A stretch of 64,000 nt of DNA from the NCBI GenBank assembly GCA_963789175.1, contig CAWBJO010000007.1:620001-684000 (forward strand), given 5' to 3'. Position numbers and translations under genes: made by a program. The stretch comes from CAWBJO01 sp963789175 (GTDB lineage: Bacteria; Pseudomonadota; Alphaproteobacteria; Rhizobiales; Aestuariivirgaceae). Shown piece by piece: positions 33,426-42,749 of the stretch; the stretch's first letter is position 1, and each line of letters begins with the position of its first letter. The notes beneath the pieces are model-generated. The model was not told the DNA's origin. It was given only the letters and a program-made list of their open reading frames with translations, and searched no databases.

Positions 33426-34984
33426 TGCCGGCGGACGCGGCCGAGCCGGAGGTCGTTCTCCGGCTCGACGCCATCACCAAGCGCTTCGGCAGCCTCACGG
33501 CCAACGACGCCATCGGCCTCGAGCTCCGGCGCGGCGAGATCATAGCGCTTCTCGGCGAGAACGGCGCCGGCAAGACGACGTTGATGAACATCCTGTTCGG
33601 TCACTACGTGGCCGATGGCGGATCGATCGAGGCGTTCGGCAGGCCCCTGCCGCCGGGCGAGCCGCGCGCCGCCATCGCCGCCGGGATCGGCATGGTGCAT
33701 CAGCACTTCACCCTCGCCGACAATCTCACCGTCCTCGACAACATCATCCTCGGCACCGAGAGCCCGTGGCGCCTGACCACCGACCGCGGCGGTGCCCGCC
33801 GCCGCATCGCCGAGCTGTCGCACGCTTTCGGTCTCGCCGTCGATCCCGACGCGACGGTCGGCAGCCTCGCGGTCGGCGAGCGCCAGCGCGTCGAGATCCT
33901 GAAGGCGCTCTACAGGAACGCGCGCATTCTCATTCTCGACGAGCCGACCGCGGTCCTGACTCCGCAGGAATCGACCGCTCTCTTCGAGACGCTGCGGCGG
34001 CTGGTCGAGGACGGTCTCTCCATCATCTTCATCTCTCACAAGCTCTACGAGGTCATGGCGGTGAGCAGTCGGGTCCTCGTCCTGCGCCAGGGCAGGCTCG
34101 TCGCCGAACGACCGACCGCCGGCGCCACGCGCCAGGAGCTCGCCGAGCTCATGGTCGGACGGCCGGTTCCGGAGCCGAAGCCCGAGCCGCAGACGCCCGG
34201 CCCGCCGCTCGTCTCGCTTCGCCGCGTGTCGGTGCGCGTTCCCGGCCGCCACCCCCTTACCGACGTCGACCTCGAGCTCAGGGCCGGCGAGATCGTGGCG
34301 CTCGCCGGCGTGTCCGGCAACGGCCAGAACACGCTCGCCGATCTCCTCGCGGGCCTTCTGCCGCCCACCGGCGGCGAGATCGTCATGGGAAATGATGAAA
34401 AGGTCCGCCTCGATCCGCGGCGCGCCGTCGCGGCCGGCATCGGCCGCATCCCCGAGGACCGCCTGCACCAGGGCCTCGTCGCCGACATGAGCGTCGAGGA
34501 GAACGTGATCGCCGAGCGCTATCACCATCGCGCCTTCAGCCGCGGCGGCTTCCTCGACTGGCCGGCTGCCCGCCGCTTCGCCGAGACCATCATTCGCGAC
34601 TACGAGGTGAAGTGCCCGCATCCGGGCGCCGTCGTTCGGCTGCTGTCCGGAGGCAACCAGCAGAAGCTGCTGCTCGGCCGCGTCCTCACCGCCGACCCGA
34701 GCATCATCGTCGCCAACCAGCCGACCCGCGGCCTCGACATCGGCGCCATCGGCTACGTCCATTCCCGCCTGCTCGCCGCCCGCCGCGCCGGCGCCGCCAT
34801 CCTTCTGATTTCCGAGGATCTCGACGAGATCATGTCGCTCGCCGACCTGATCGCCGTCGCCTATCGCGGCCGCATCTCGCCGCCGCTTCCCCGCGCCGCC
34901 GTCACCGTCAGCGCCCTCGGCGAGCTCATGGCCGGACACGGTTTCGACAGTCCGGTTGCCGGGAAGGAGGCCGATGCGGCTTGA
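33425..34984 (+). CDS. ABC transporter ATPase, two domains (BMP/nucleoside type)
   Basis: A 519-aa protein whose ATG overlaps the previous stop (TGATG). The first ABC domain has Walker A GENGAGKTT and Walker B ILILDEPTAVL. The second has GVSGNGQNTLADLL, where the Walker Lys is missing, as is usual in RbsA/MglA-type proteins, and LLSGGNQQKLLLGR. It powers the BMP importer. It is followed by the first permease with an 11-base overlap. Confidence 0.92.
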   Translation: MPADAAEPEVVLRLDAITKRFGSLTANDAIGLELRRGEIIALLGENGAGKTTLMNILFGHYVADGGSIEAFGRPLPPGEPRAAIAAGIGMVHQHFTLADNLTVLDNIILGTESPWRLTTDRGGARRRIAELSHAFGLAVDPDATVGSLAVGERQRVEILKALYRNARILILDEPTAVLTPQESTALFETLRRLVEDGLSIIFISHKLYEVMAVSSRVLVLRQGRLVAERPTAGATRQELAELMVGRPVPEPKPEPQTPGPPLVSLRRVSVRVPGRHPLTDVDLELRAGEIVALAGVSGNGQNTLADLLAGLLPPTGGEIVMGNDEKVRLDPRRAVAAGIGRIPEDRLHQGLVADMSVEENVIAERYHHRAFSRGGFLDWPAARRFAETIIRDYEVKCPHPGAVVRLLSGGNQQKLLLGRVLTADPSIIVANQPTRGLDIGAIGYVHSRLLAARRAGAAILLISEDLDEIMSLADLIAVAYRGRISPPLPRAAVTVSALGELMAGHGFDSPVAGKEADAA

Positions 34985-36023
34985 ACCGCGCACCGAGACG
35001 ACGATTGCGGTCGCCATCGTCTATCCGGCGGCGGCACTGCTCGTCACGCTCGTCCTCGCCGGATTGCTCGTCCTCGCCAGCGGCGTTTCGCCCTTCTCCG
35101 TTTTCTATCTCGTCGCCCGCGGCGCTGCCGGCTCGCCCTTCGCGCAGCTCGAGACCTTGACCCGTGCGACGCCCCTCATCTTCACCGGGCTCGCCGCCGC
35201 CGTCGCCTTTCGCGCCAAGCTGTGGAACATCGGCGGCGAGGCCCAGCTCTACATGGGCGCGGTGACGACCGTGGTGCTCGGCACCGGACTTCTCCCCCTG
35301 CCGGCGCCGATACTCGTCCCGATCCTCATGATCGGCGCCGTCCTGGCGGGCGGCACCATGTTGCTCGGCCCTACCGTTCTGAAAATGCGGTTCGGTGTCG
35401 ACGAGGTGGTAACGACCTTGCTCCTCAATTTCATCGTCGTCCTGTTCGTGAGCTATCTCCTCGAAGGTCCGTTGAAGGATCCGATGGGCCTCGGCTGGCC
35501 GCAGTCGTCGAAAGTCGTCGCCGATGCGCAGCTCGTCAAGCTCGTGCCGGGGAAACGCTTCCACCTCGGCTTCGTGATCGCCGTCGTCGCGGCCCTGGTC
35601 GTATGGGTCATCAACACGCGCACCGCCACCGGCTACGAGATGCGCGCCGTCGGTCTCAACATGCGCGCCGCCGCCTTCGCCGGCATTCCGGTCAACTGGG
35701 TGATGGTGAAGACCGCCCTCCTGTCGGGCGGTCTTGCCGGTCTTGCCGGCATGTCGGAGGTTTCGGGGCTCAAGGGCAACCTCACGCTCGACCTGTCGCC
35801 CGGTTTCGGCTACGCCGGAATCGTCGTCGCGATGCTGGCCCTGCTGCACCCGCTCGCCGTCGTCGTGGCGGCCGTCTTCGTTGCCGGCATCTTCGTCGGC
35901 TCCGATGCCATGAGCCGCTCGGCCGGCGTGCCGAGCTACATCGCCCAGGTCATCGTCGCGCTGGCGCTGCTGAGCATGGTCGCCGCCGTGATGCTCACGC
36001 GCTACCGGCTGCGCTGGAGGTGA
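34974..36023 (+). CDS. ABC transporter permease (BMP/nucleoside type), first subunit
   Basis: A 349-aa protein from ATG 34974, with AAGGAGG 4 bases upstream. It has about ten membrane segments. FRAKLWNIGGEAQLYMGA and the coupling stretch GLNMRAAAFAGIPVNWVM are typical of nucleoside-type YufP/BmpB permeases. It pairs with the next gene to form the membrane channel. Confidence 0.9.
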   Translation: MRLEPRTETTIAVAIVYPAAALLVTLVLAGLLVLASGVSPFSVFYLVARGAAGSPFAQLETLTRATPLIFTGLAAAVAFRAKLWNIGGEAQLYMGAVTTVVLGTGLLPLPAPILVPILMIGAVLAGGTMLLGPTVLKMRFGVDEVVTTLLLNFIVVLFVSYLLEGPLKDPMGLGWPQSSKVVADAQLVKLVPGKRFHLGFVIAVVAALVVWVINTRTATGYEMRAVGLNMRAAAFAGIPVNWVMVKTALLSGGLAGLAGMSEVSGLKGNLTLDLSPGFGYAGIVVAMLALLHPLAVVVAAVFVAGIFVGSDAMSRSAGVPSYIAQVIVALALLSMVAAVMLTRYRLRWR

Positions 36024-36026
36024 TGC

Positions 36027-36968
36027 GTGGACGCGATCGAGATCCTGTTCACGGCCAGCATGTGGGCGGCGGCGGTGCGCATCGCCTCGCCGCTCGTCTT
36101 CGCGACCATGGGCGAGCTGCTGTGCGAACGCGCCGGCGTGCTCAATCTCGGCATCGAGGGAATCATGACGGCGGGCGCTTTCGCCGGCTGGCTTACCGTC
36201 TATCTCGGCGGCAGCCTGTGGCTGGGCGTGCTCGTCGCCGCCCTGACCGGCGCGGCCTTCGGGCTGCTCCACGCCTTCATGGTCGTACCCTTGGGACTGT
36301 CGCAGCACGTCACCGGCATCGGCATCACGCTGCTCGCCACCAGCCTCACCTACTACGTTTATCGCCTGGTCCTGCCCGAAGTCACCTCGCCGCCCAAGAT
36401 CGAGCCGTTCGTTCCCTATCCCATCCCCGGCCTGTCCGACATCCCGCTCCTCGGTGACGCGCTCTTCCGCCAGACGCCGCTCACCTATCTGGCCCTCCTG
36501 CTCGTCGCCCTCGTCGCCTGGTTCCTCTACCGGACGCCGGCCGGCCTCGCGGTCAGGACCGTCGGCGAGAACCCGGCCGCCGCCGAGGCCCAGGGCATCG
36601 ACGTCACCCTGGCGCGCACTGCTGCCGTCGCCGCGGGCAGCGCCCTCATGGGCATCGGCGGCAGCTTCCTCACCCTGTCCGCCTTCAACTCCTTTTATTT
36701 CGACATGGTGAACGGCCGCGGCTGGGTCTGCATCGCCCTCGTCGTGTTCGGATCCTGGCGACCGCTCAAATCGGCGTTCGGCGCCCTTCTCTTCGCCGCC
36801 TTCGACGCCTACCAGCTTCGCCTCCAGCAGCTGGCCGGCGCTTTCGTGCCCTACCAGGTCTTCCTGATGCTGCCCTACGTCTTTTCCATCCTCGCCCTTA
36901 TTGTCATGTCGCGGCGGGCGAGCTATCCACGCGCGCTCATGGTGCCCTATCACCGGGGCGAGCGCTGA
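36027..36968 (+). CDS. ABC transporter permease (BMP/nucleoside type), second subunit
   Basis: A 313-aa protein from GTG 36027, with GGAGG 7 bases upstream. It has eight or nine membrane segments. The stretch LCERAGVLNLGIEGIMTAGA is the YufQ-type signature, and TVGENPAAAEAQGIDVTLAR is the coupling loop. It begins 3 bases after the first permease ends. Confidence 0.9.
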   Translation: MDAIEILFTASMWAAAVRIASPLVFATMGELLCERAGVLNLGIEGIMTAGAFAGWLTVYLGGSLWLGVLVAALTGAAFGLLHAFMVVPLGLSQHVTGIGITLLATSLTYYVYRLVLPEVTSPPKIEPFVPYPIPGLSDIPLLGDALFRQTPLTYLALLLVALVAWFLYRTPAGLAVRTVGENPAAAEAQGIDVTLARTAAVAAGSALMGIGGSFLTLSAFNSFYFDMVNGRGWVCIALVVFGSWRPLKSAFGALLFAAFDAYQLRLQQLAGAFVPYQVFLMLPYVFSILALIVMSRRASYPRALMVPYHRGER

Positions 36969-36981
36969 TCGCGGAGGGTCC

Positions 36982-38286
36982 ATGCAGGTCGACATTCTGG
37001 TCAGGAACGGCACCTTGAGCGATGGCCGCCGCGCCGACATCGCCATAGCCGCCGGCCGAATCGAGGCGATCGCGCCGCGCATCGACGCCGAGGCCCGCGA
37101 CACCATCGACGCGGCCGGCTGCCTCGTCGCGCCGCCGTTCGTGGACGTGCACTTCCATATGGACGCGACGCTGTCCTACGGCATTCCGCGCATCAATCGC
37201 TCCGGCACCCTGCTCGAGGGCATCGCGCTGTGGGGCGAGCTGAAACCGCTCCTGACCCACGAGGCGGTGCTCGAACGGGCGCTCGCCTATTGCGACTGGG
37301 CCGTGGCCATGGGCCTTCTTGCCGTGCGCAGCCACGTCGACGTGTGCGACGATCGGCTGCTGGCCGTCGAAGCGCTTCTCGAAGCGAAGAAGCGGGTCGC
37401 TCCCTACCTCGACCTTCAGCTCGTCGCCTTTCCGCAGGACGGTTACTTCCGCTCGCCGGGCGCGCTCGCCAATCTGTCCCGTGCCCTCGACCTCGGCGTC
37501 GACGTCGTCGGCGGCATCCCGCACTTCGAGCGCACCATGGAGGACGGGCGCGCCTCCGTGCGCGAACTCTGCGAGATCGCCGCCAGCCGCGGCCTCCTCG
37601 TCGACCTGCATTGCGACGAGACCGACGATCCGCTGTCGCGCCATGTCGAGACGCTCGCCTTCGAGACGCAGCGCCTCGGTCTTGGCGGCCGCGTCGCCGG
37701 CTCGCACCTGACGTCCATGCATTCGATGGACAGCTACTACGTCTCGAAGCTCCTGCCGCTCCTGCGCGAGGCCGGCGTCGCCGCCATCCCCAATCCGCTC
37801 ATCAACATCGTCATCCAGGGCCGCCACGACACCTACCCGAAGCGTCGCGGCATGACGCGCGTGCCCGAGCTGCTCGACCACGGGATCGAGGTGGCGTTCG
37901 GCCAGGACTGCGTGCTCGACCCGTGGTATCCGCTCGGCACCGCCGACATGCTCGACGTCGCATTCATGGGGCTGCACGTCGCCCAGATGACGAGCCCCGC
38001 CGCCATGCGGCGCTGTTTCGACCTCGTCACCGAAGCGCCGGCCCGCATCATGCATCTCGACGGCTACGGACTTGCGAAAGGTTGCGTGGCGAGCCTCGTC
38101 GTCCTCGAGGCCTCCGATCCCGTCGAGGCCGTCAGGCTGCGTGCCACGCGGTTGGCCGTGATCTCCAAGGGCCGCATCGTCGCGCGCACCGCGCCGCGCA
38201 CGGCCGCGCTTGCACTTTCCGGGCGGCCGGCCACCGTCGACCGCCGTCACCGATTGTCGAAGGAACCAAGCCCGCATGGCGAATAA
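36982..38286 (+). CDS. codA: Amidohydrolase, cytosine-deaminase-like (CodA)
   Basis: A 434-aa protein from ATG 36982, with GGAGGG upstream. Metal-binding amidohydrolase motifs are present: FVDVHFHMDATLSYG, DLHCDETDDPLSRH, GSHLTSMHSMDSYY and FGQDCVLDPWYPLG, in the order of E. coli cytosine deaminase. It should deaminate cytosine to uracil, or act on a related ring. Its end overlaps upp by 11 bases. With the importer and upp it forms a complete salvage route. Isocytosine or N-substituted pyrimidines are other possible substrates. Confidence 0.82.
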   Translation: MQVDILVRNGTLSDGRRADIAIAAGRIEAIAPRIDAEARDTIDAAGCLVAPPFVDVHFHMDATLSYGIPRINRSGTLLEGIALWGELKPLLTHEAVLERALAYCDWAVAMGLLAVRSHVDVCDDRLLAVEALLEAKKRVAPYLDLQLVAFPQDGYFRSPGALANLSRALDLGVDVVGGIPHFERTMEDGRASVRELCEIAASRGLLVDLHCDETDDPLSRHVETLAFETQRLGLGGRVAGSHLTSMHSMDSYYVSKLLPLLREAGVAAIPNPLINIVIQGRHDTYPKRRGMTRVPELLDHGIEVAFGQDCVLDPWYPLGTADMLDVAFMGLHVAQMTSPAAMRRCFDLVTEAPARIMHLDGYGLAKGCVASLVVLEASDPVEAVRLRATRLAVISKGRIVARTAPRTAALALSGRPATVDRRHRLSKEPSPHGE

Positions 38287-38923
38287 GAGCGCCTATCCCA
38301 ACCTGACCGTCGTCGATCATCCCCTCGTCCAGCACAAGCTCACCTTGATGCGCGACAAGGATACGCCGACCGCCATCTTCCGACATCTGCTGCGCGAGAT
38401 CAGCCTGCTGCTCGGCTACGAGGTCCTGCGCGATCTGCCGATGGAGCTCAGGACCATCGAGACGCCGCTCGGGTCAATGCAGGCGCCGCTCCTGCAGGGC
38501 AAGAAGGTCGTCGTCGTTTCCATTCTGCGCGCCGGCAACGGTCTTCTCGACGGCCTCATCGATCTCGTGCCGTCGGCCCGCATCGGGCACATCGGCATCT
38601 ACCGCGATCCCAAGACGCTCGAGCCGGTCGAGTACTACTTCAAGGTGCCGACCGACGTCGCCGAGCGCCGCGTCGTCCTCGTCGATCCGATGCTGGCCAC
38701 CGGCAATTCCGTCTCGGCCGCCATTCAGCGCCTCAAGAACGCCGGCGTGCGCGACTTGAAGCTCGTGACGCTGCTGGCGGCGCCGGAAGGCATCGCCAAG
38801 CTCGCCCGCCAGCATCCCGACGTTCACGTCTTCACCGCCGCAGTCGACTCGCACCTCAATGAACACGGCTACATCGTGCCGGGCCTCGGCGACGCGGGCG
38901 ATCGCATGTTCGGTACCAAATAG
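38276..38923 (+). CDS. upp: Uracil phosphoribosyltransferase
   Basis: A 215-aa protein. Markers are LTVVDHPLVQHKLTLMRD, VVVSILRAGNGLLDG, VLVDPMLATGNSVSAAI (the PRPP loop) and the C-terminal GLGDAGDRMFGTK. It turns uracil plus PRPP into UMP. The start lies inside the end of the deaminase-like gene, so translation is coupled. It is the last gene of the operon. Confidence 0.95.
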   Translation: MANKSAYPNLTVVDHPLVQHKLTLMRDKDTPTAIFRHLLREISLLLGYEVLRDLPMELRTIETPLGSMQAPLLQGKKVVVVSILRAGNGLLDGLIDLVPSARIGHIGIYRDPKTLEPVEYYFKVPTDVAERRVVLVDPMLATGNSVSAAIQRLKNAGVRDLKLVTLLAAPEGIAKLARQHPDVHVFTAAVDSHLNEHGYIVPGLGDAGDRMFGTK

Positions 38924-39117
38924 TTTCACGCCGAACATCTTTTGTTAACTGCGCCTGTTCGAATTGTGCCACGCCGTGTCGTTTCGTGCTCGCCGAGCCG
39001 TTCTGACGCGTTCGAATAAACACCTTCTTCACTCTGTCCCGCTAACGTTACCGAACTGTCGCGACGACGATCGACGCGACGCTTGGGGAACGTGAGTGCA
39101 GATCGTGAGTGGGAGTG

Positions 39118-39951
39118 ATGGGCGTGCTTCTTGATGCTGATCCGTTCAACCGGAAAAGCCCACACAAAATAGTCTGCAGCGACGGGTCGCGCCCACGTGT
39201 TCTTCTTGCCGAAGACTCGGGCGCGGCCCGCATCCTCACCGCGGCTCTTCTCGGTCGCATGGGATGCGACGTCGACGCGGTCGAAGACGGGGAAGAGGCG
39301 CTCGCATGCGCGCGAACCAATCACTACGATGTGATCGTACTGGACATTGAAATGCCGGTCATGGACGGCGTGGTGGCGGCCCGCGAAATCCGTGCCCTCG
39401 GCGGTGTCAAGGCGAAGACCCCGATCGTTGCGTTCTCTGCGTTCCTGGCCGACATGTCGGCGACCGGCGCCCTGCGCGCCGTGTTCGACCAGACTCTCGC
39501 CAAGCCGGCCGGCCGCCATGCCATCCGCCTGACGCTCGAGCGCGCCCTGAACGAGAACGCGCCGCCGGCCCGCCCCATGGGCGAGGGCCATGTCGTCCGC
39601 GTCTCCGAGCTCGGTCTCGTCGATGCCGATGCGCTCCAATCCTTCCGCACCCATCTCGCCCAGAAGATGTGGAACGACTTCGTAACCGCCGCAATCGCCG
39701 AGGTGATGGAGAGCTTCGAAGGCGCCGAAGGTGCCTTCACCCGCGCCGACCGCGACGATCTCCGCTGCCGCTGCCACAAGATCAAGGGTTTCGCCCGCAC
39801 TTTCGCCGCACCGAAGATGGCCGCGATGGCCGAGCGCCTGGAACTGCGTCTTCTCGCCGAGGACCTTCCCGGCTGCACCGCCGATTTCGCGACGTTGAAA
39901 TCCTGCGTCGGCAGCACGATCGCTGCCTTGGGCGCCATGGGAACGGCATGA
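39118..39951 (+). CDS. Response-regulator receiver fused to an Hpt domain
   Basis: A 277-aa protein from ATG 39118 (a GTG at 39109 is also possible). The REC domain has the acidic pair LLAED, phospho-Asp in YDVIVLDIEMPVMDG and Lys in TLAKPAG. The C-terminal Hpt domain has RCRCHKIKGFARTFAA, with His in the phosphoryl position. REC plus Hpt without a kinase suggests a phosphorelay intermediate. The 190-base gap from upp holds no gene. It ends one base before the sigma-54 activator gene, so the two probably work together. Confidence 0.85.
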   Translation: MGVLLDADPFNRKSPHKIVCSDGSRPRVLLAEDSGAARILTAALLGRMGCDVDAVEDGEEALACARTNHYDVIVLDIEMPVMDGVVAAREIRALGGVKAKTPIVAFSAFLADMSATGALRAVFDQTLAKPAGRHAIRLTLERALNENAPPARPMGEGHVVRVSELGLVDADALQSFRTHLAQKMWNDFVTAAIAEVMESFEGAEGAFTRADRDDLRCRCHKIKGFARTFAAPKMAAMAERLELRLLAEDLPGCTADFATLKSCVGSTIAALGAMGTA

Positions 39952-39952
39952 G

Positions 39953-40990
39953 ATGAAGCCTCACGCCGCAAGCGGAGACTCAAGGCACGGCGCAGCCGCT
40001 CACGGCTTCGTGGGCGAAAGCCCGGTCATGCAGGAGCTCTATGCCCGTATCGCCCGCATGGCGGCCTCGAAGGCGCCGGTTTTCGTGACCGGCGAAAGCG
40101 GCACCGGAAAGGAGCTCTGCGCCCGCGCCGTCCATGCCGGCAGCAGCCGCCGGTCGGGACCGTTCATTGCCGTCAATTGCGGCGCCATTCCCCGCGATCT
40201 CATGGAATCCGAGATGTTCGGGCACGTGAAGGGCTCCTTCACGGGAGCGGTGGCCAATCGCAGCGGCGCCGCCAAGCTGGCCGACGGCGGCACCCTCTTT
40301 CTCGACGAGATCTGCGAGCTCGACCCGCTGCTGCAGACCAAGCTCCTGCGTTTTCTCGAGACGTCCACAATCCAGCTCGTCGGCTCGGCCGTCGCCGAGC
40401 CGGTCGACGTGCGCATCGTCTGCGCCACCAATCGCGATCCGGCGGCGGAGGTCGCGGCCGGCCGTTTCCGCCAGGATCTTTACTTCCGCCTCTTTGTCCT
40501 GCCGTTGCACATGCCGAAATTGAGCGACCGCGGCCACGACGTCATCCTCATCGCGCGTCACCTCCTCGATCGTATCGCCGGGGAGGAAGGCCGTCGCTTC
40601 TCGTCCTTCTCTCCCGAGGCCGAGCAGCGGATCAGCGCCCACCCCTGGCCGGGCAACGTCCGCGAGCTTCACAACGTGATCCGCCAGGCCGTCGTCCTCC
40701 ATGACGGCGACCGCATCGAGGCTCACATGCTTCCGCTCGCGTCCGCCGCCCTCCCCTCGGGCGACGCCGCTGTCCGCGATCCCGTGACGGCGCTGCGCGA
40801 TGTTCACGCGACGATGGCCGGCGAACGCCTGCCCGGCAATCGCCAGATGTCCGATATCGAGCGCGACGTGATCGAGGGAACCATCGCCGTCTGCGGCGGC
40901 AGCGTGCCGAAGGCGGCGCGCGTCCTTGGGCTCAGCCCCTCGACGATCTACCGCAAGCGCGAGAGCTGGGGCAGCGAAAGCCGCCACTGA
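39953..40990 (+). CDS. Sigma-54-dependent activator without a receiver domain
   Basis: A 345-aa protein. The AAA+ core spans about residues 18-245: Walker A GESGTGKE, the sigma-54 contact loop as GSFTGA (a common variant of GAFTGA), Walker B GGTLFLDEI and sensor VRIVCATNRD. The C-terminal Fis-type helix-turn-helix is GSVPKAARVLGLSPSTIYRK. There is no N-terminal REC domain, so control may come from the REC-Hpt partner encoded just upstream. Confidence 0.9.
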   Translation: MKPHAASGDSRHGAAAHGFVGESPVMQELYARIARMAASKAPVFVTGESGTGKELCARAVHAGSSRRSGPFIAVNCGAIPRDLMESEMFGHVKGSFTGAVANRSGAAKLADGGTLFLDEICELDPLLQTKLLRFLETSTIQLVGSAVAEPVDVRIVCATNRDPAAEVAAGRFRQDLYFRLFVLPLHMPKLSDRGHDVILIARHLLDRIAGEEGRRFSSFSPEAEQRISAHPWPGNVRELHNVIRQAVVLHDGDRIEAHMLPLASAALPSGDAAVRDPVTALRDVHATMAGERLPGNRQMSDIERDVIEGTIAVCGGSVPKAARVLGLSPSTIYRKRESWGSESRH

Positions 40991-41035
40991 TCAGGACGGT
41001 CGTTCTTAACCTTGATTTGAAGATGGAGGATGGAC

Positions 41036-41203
41036 CTAGCGGCGCGTCGCGGCCGCGGCCTCTTCATAGGCGTCGAGCATGCTGAGGACCTCCGAAATGT
41101 CCGGGCTCAGCGCGGAACGCCGGGTGCGCCTGGCCTGGGTGCCCTGTGTCGAGGGAGCCGTTGCCTGCGGCTGGGGGGTCAGCATGTCACTCACCAAACT
41201 CAT
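41036..41203 (-). CDS. Small hypothetical protein
   Basis: A 55-aa protein, MSLVSDMLTPQPQATAPSTQ, with a C-terminal helix DISEVLSMLDAYEEAAAATR. The first ATG (41201-41203) has no clear ribosome site. The internal ATG at 41185 has GGTGAG 5 bases upstream and may be the real start. It lies on the minus strand between the sigma-54 activator and cytochrome c' genes. No family recognised. Confidence 0.45.
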   Translation of the reverse strand: MSLVSDMLTPQPQATAPSTQGTQARRTRRSALSPDISEVLSMLDAYEEAAAATRR

Positions 41204-41393
41204 TGAACTAAATTACCATTGCATTGGAGACACTAAGAAAATCCTAACTCCGCTCGGCTGAACCCTGCCCGGCCGGGCGGTTTGGCCGGGGTTCATCTCT
41301 GCCCGGGGGTTACGTTGGAATAGTTGTTAAGTGTCAGGCGTATTGGTAACGTCAGGTGATACAATTCAGCCCCAAAAAACAGGGAGACGTCTG

Positions 41394-41831
41394 ATGAGGA
41401 GACGAATTTTGGCGGCGGCCGCCGTCGGCCTCGGCCTGTCGGCGACCTTGGCATTCGCAGGCCCGATCGAGGATCGCCAGCAGCTGATGAAGGAGAACGG
41501 CGCCGCCATCAAGGCTTTGGCCCAGATGGCCCAGGGCGAGGCTCCCTTCGACACCGGTGCTGTCCAGCAGAACGCCCAGAAGCTCGCCACCGACTTCCAG
41601 ATGCTCAAGGACCTCTTCCCCGAGGGATCCGACAAGGGCCCGCCCGAGACATGGGCCAAGCCCGAGATCTGGACCGACCGTGAAGGATTCGAGGCGGCTC
41701 GCTTGAAGGCCCTGGAGGCATCGAACGCCGCTGCTGCCGTCACCGAGCAGGCCGCCCTCGGCGCTGCGGTCCAGGCGATCGGCGGATCCTGCCAGGGCTG
41801 CCACGAAAAATACCGCACGCCCAAGTCCTGA
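41394..41831 (+). CDS. Cytochrome c' (class II)
   Basis: A 145-aa protein from ATG 41394, with GGGAG 7 bases upstream. The signal peptide (LAAAAVGLGLSATLAFA) ends near residue 22. It is a four-helix protein with the haem motif CQGCHEKYR close to the C-terminus, the layout of cytochrome c'. Such proteins bind NO or CO at high-spin haem. Its stop (TGATTG) overlaps the start of the next cytochrome gene. Confidence 0.88.
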   Translation: MRRRILAAAAVGLGLSATLAFAGPIEDRQQLMKENGAAIKALAQMAQGEAPFDTGAVQQNAQKLATDFQMLKDLFPEGSDKGPPETWAKPEIWTDREGFEAARLKALEASNAAAAVTEQAALGAAVQAIGGSCQGCHEKYRTPKS

Positions 41832-42749
41832 TTGGCTCTGCGGCGGACGAGGCTTGCGACTCTGTTGACCGTCCTGGTGGCGCTCGGCGCCATCGGGATT
41901 GTCCTTTTCTATCTCCTGAGCCGCGCCGACCCGATCGAAGCCGCCGCCCTCCCCGCCCACACGCCCGACGTCGAGAACGGGCGCATCATGTACACGATCG
42001 GCGGCTGCATCGGCTGTCACCGTCCCGCCCCCGATGCGCCGGGGCGCCAGGCGGACTTGCCGTCCGGCGGCAAGCCGCTCGCAACGCCGGTCGGCAATCT
42101 CTATCCGCCCAACATCACGCCGGATCCCGAGACCGGCATCGGCAACTGGACCGATGCCGAGTTCGTCAATGCGGTGAACCGCGGCATCACGCCGGGCGGT
42201 AGCCACTACATTCCGGCCTTCCCGTACACCTCCTACAATCGCATGCGGATCGAGGACATCCTCGACCTCAGGGCCTATCTCGCTTCGTTGCCGGCAGAGA
42301 AGACCGACAATCCTGCAAGCCGCCTGCCGCTCGACCCGCTGGCGCGCCCCGCCATCGGCGTTTGGAAGCATTTCGCGCTTGCTGACTTAACTTTCACGCC
42401 CAACCCCGCCCAGAGCGAAAGTTGGAACCGTGGTTACTACCTGGTGACCGGCCCGGGTCATTGCGGCGAATGCCACACGCCGCGCAATCTCTTCATGATC
42501 GCCGACCGCGACCGATTTCTCGCCGGCGGTCCACACCCGGAGGGCAAGGGCCGCGTTCCTTCCTTGCGCAATCTCGTGCCTCGCCGCTATGCCGACGTCG
42601 ACGAGCTCGTTTCCGCCATGCGCTTCGGGGAGACGATGGGCTTCGACCGGCTGTCGAGCGGTGGCATGGCGGAGGTCCAGGCCAATCTTGCGAAGCTTCC
42701 CGAGGCCGACGTGCATGCCATCGCCGAGTACCTCACGAGCCTCAACTAG
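41832..42749 (+). CDS. Dihaem cytochrome c, membrane-anchored
   Basis: A 305-aa protein with a TTG start right after the cytochrome c' stop. One N-terminal membrane segment (LLTVLVALGAIGIVLFYLL) is followed by two haem motifs, GCIGCHRPAP and CGECHTPRN, each in a cytochrome c domain (NITPDPETGIGNWTD, then GRVPSLRNLVP). It resembles the cytochrome subunits of periplasmic sugar or alcohol dehydrogenases. It probably passes electrons in the periplasm. It converges with the flippase gene with a 4-base overlap. Confidence 0.85.
   Translation: MALRRTRLATLLTVLVALGAIGIVLFYLLSRADPIEAAALPAHTPDVENGRIMYTIGGCIGCHRPAPDAPGRQADLPSGGKPLATPVGNLYPPNITPDPETGIGNWTDAEFVNAVNRGITPGGSHYIPAFPYTSYNRMRIEDILDLRAYLASLPAEKTDNPASRLPLDPLARPAIGVWKHFALADLTFTPNPAQSESWNRGYYLVTGPGHCGECHTPRNLFMIADRDRFLAGGPHPEGKGRVPSLRNLVPRRYADVDELVSAMRFGETMGFDRLSSGGMAEVQANLAKLPEADVHAIAEYLTSLN

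Noticed and set aside
34926..37106. 726-codon minus-strand frame opposite the permeases and deaminase
   Set aside because: A typical shadow frame of GC-rich coding DNA; the plus-strand genes have clear motifs.
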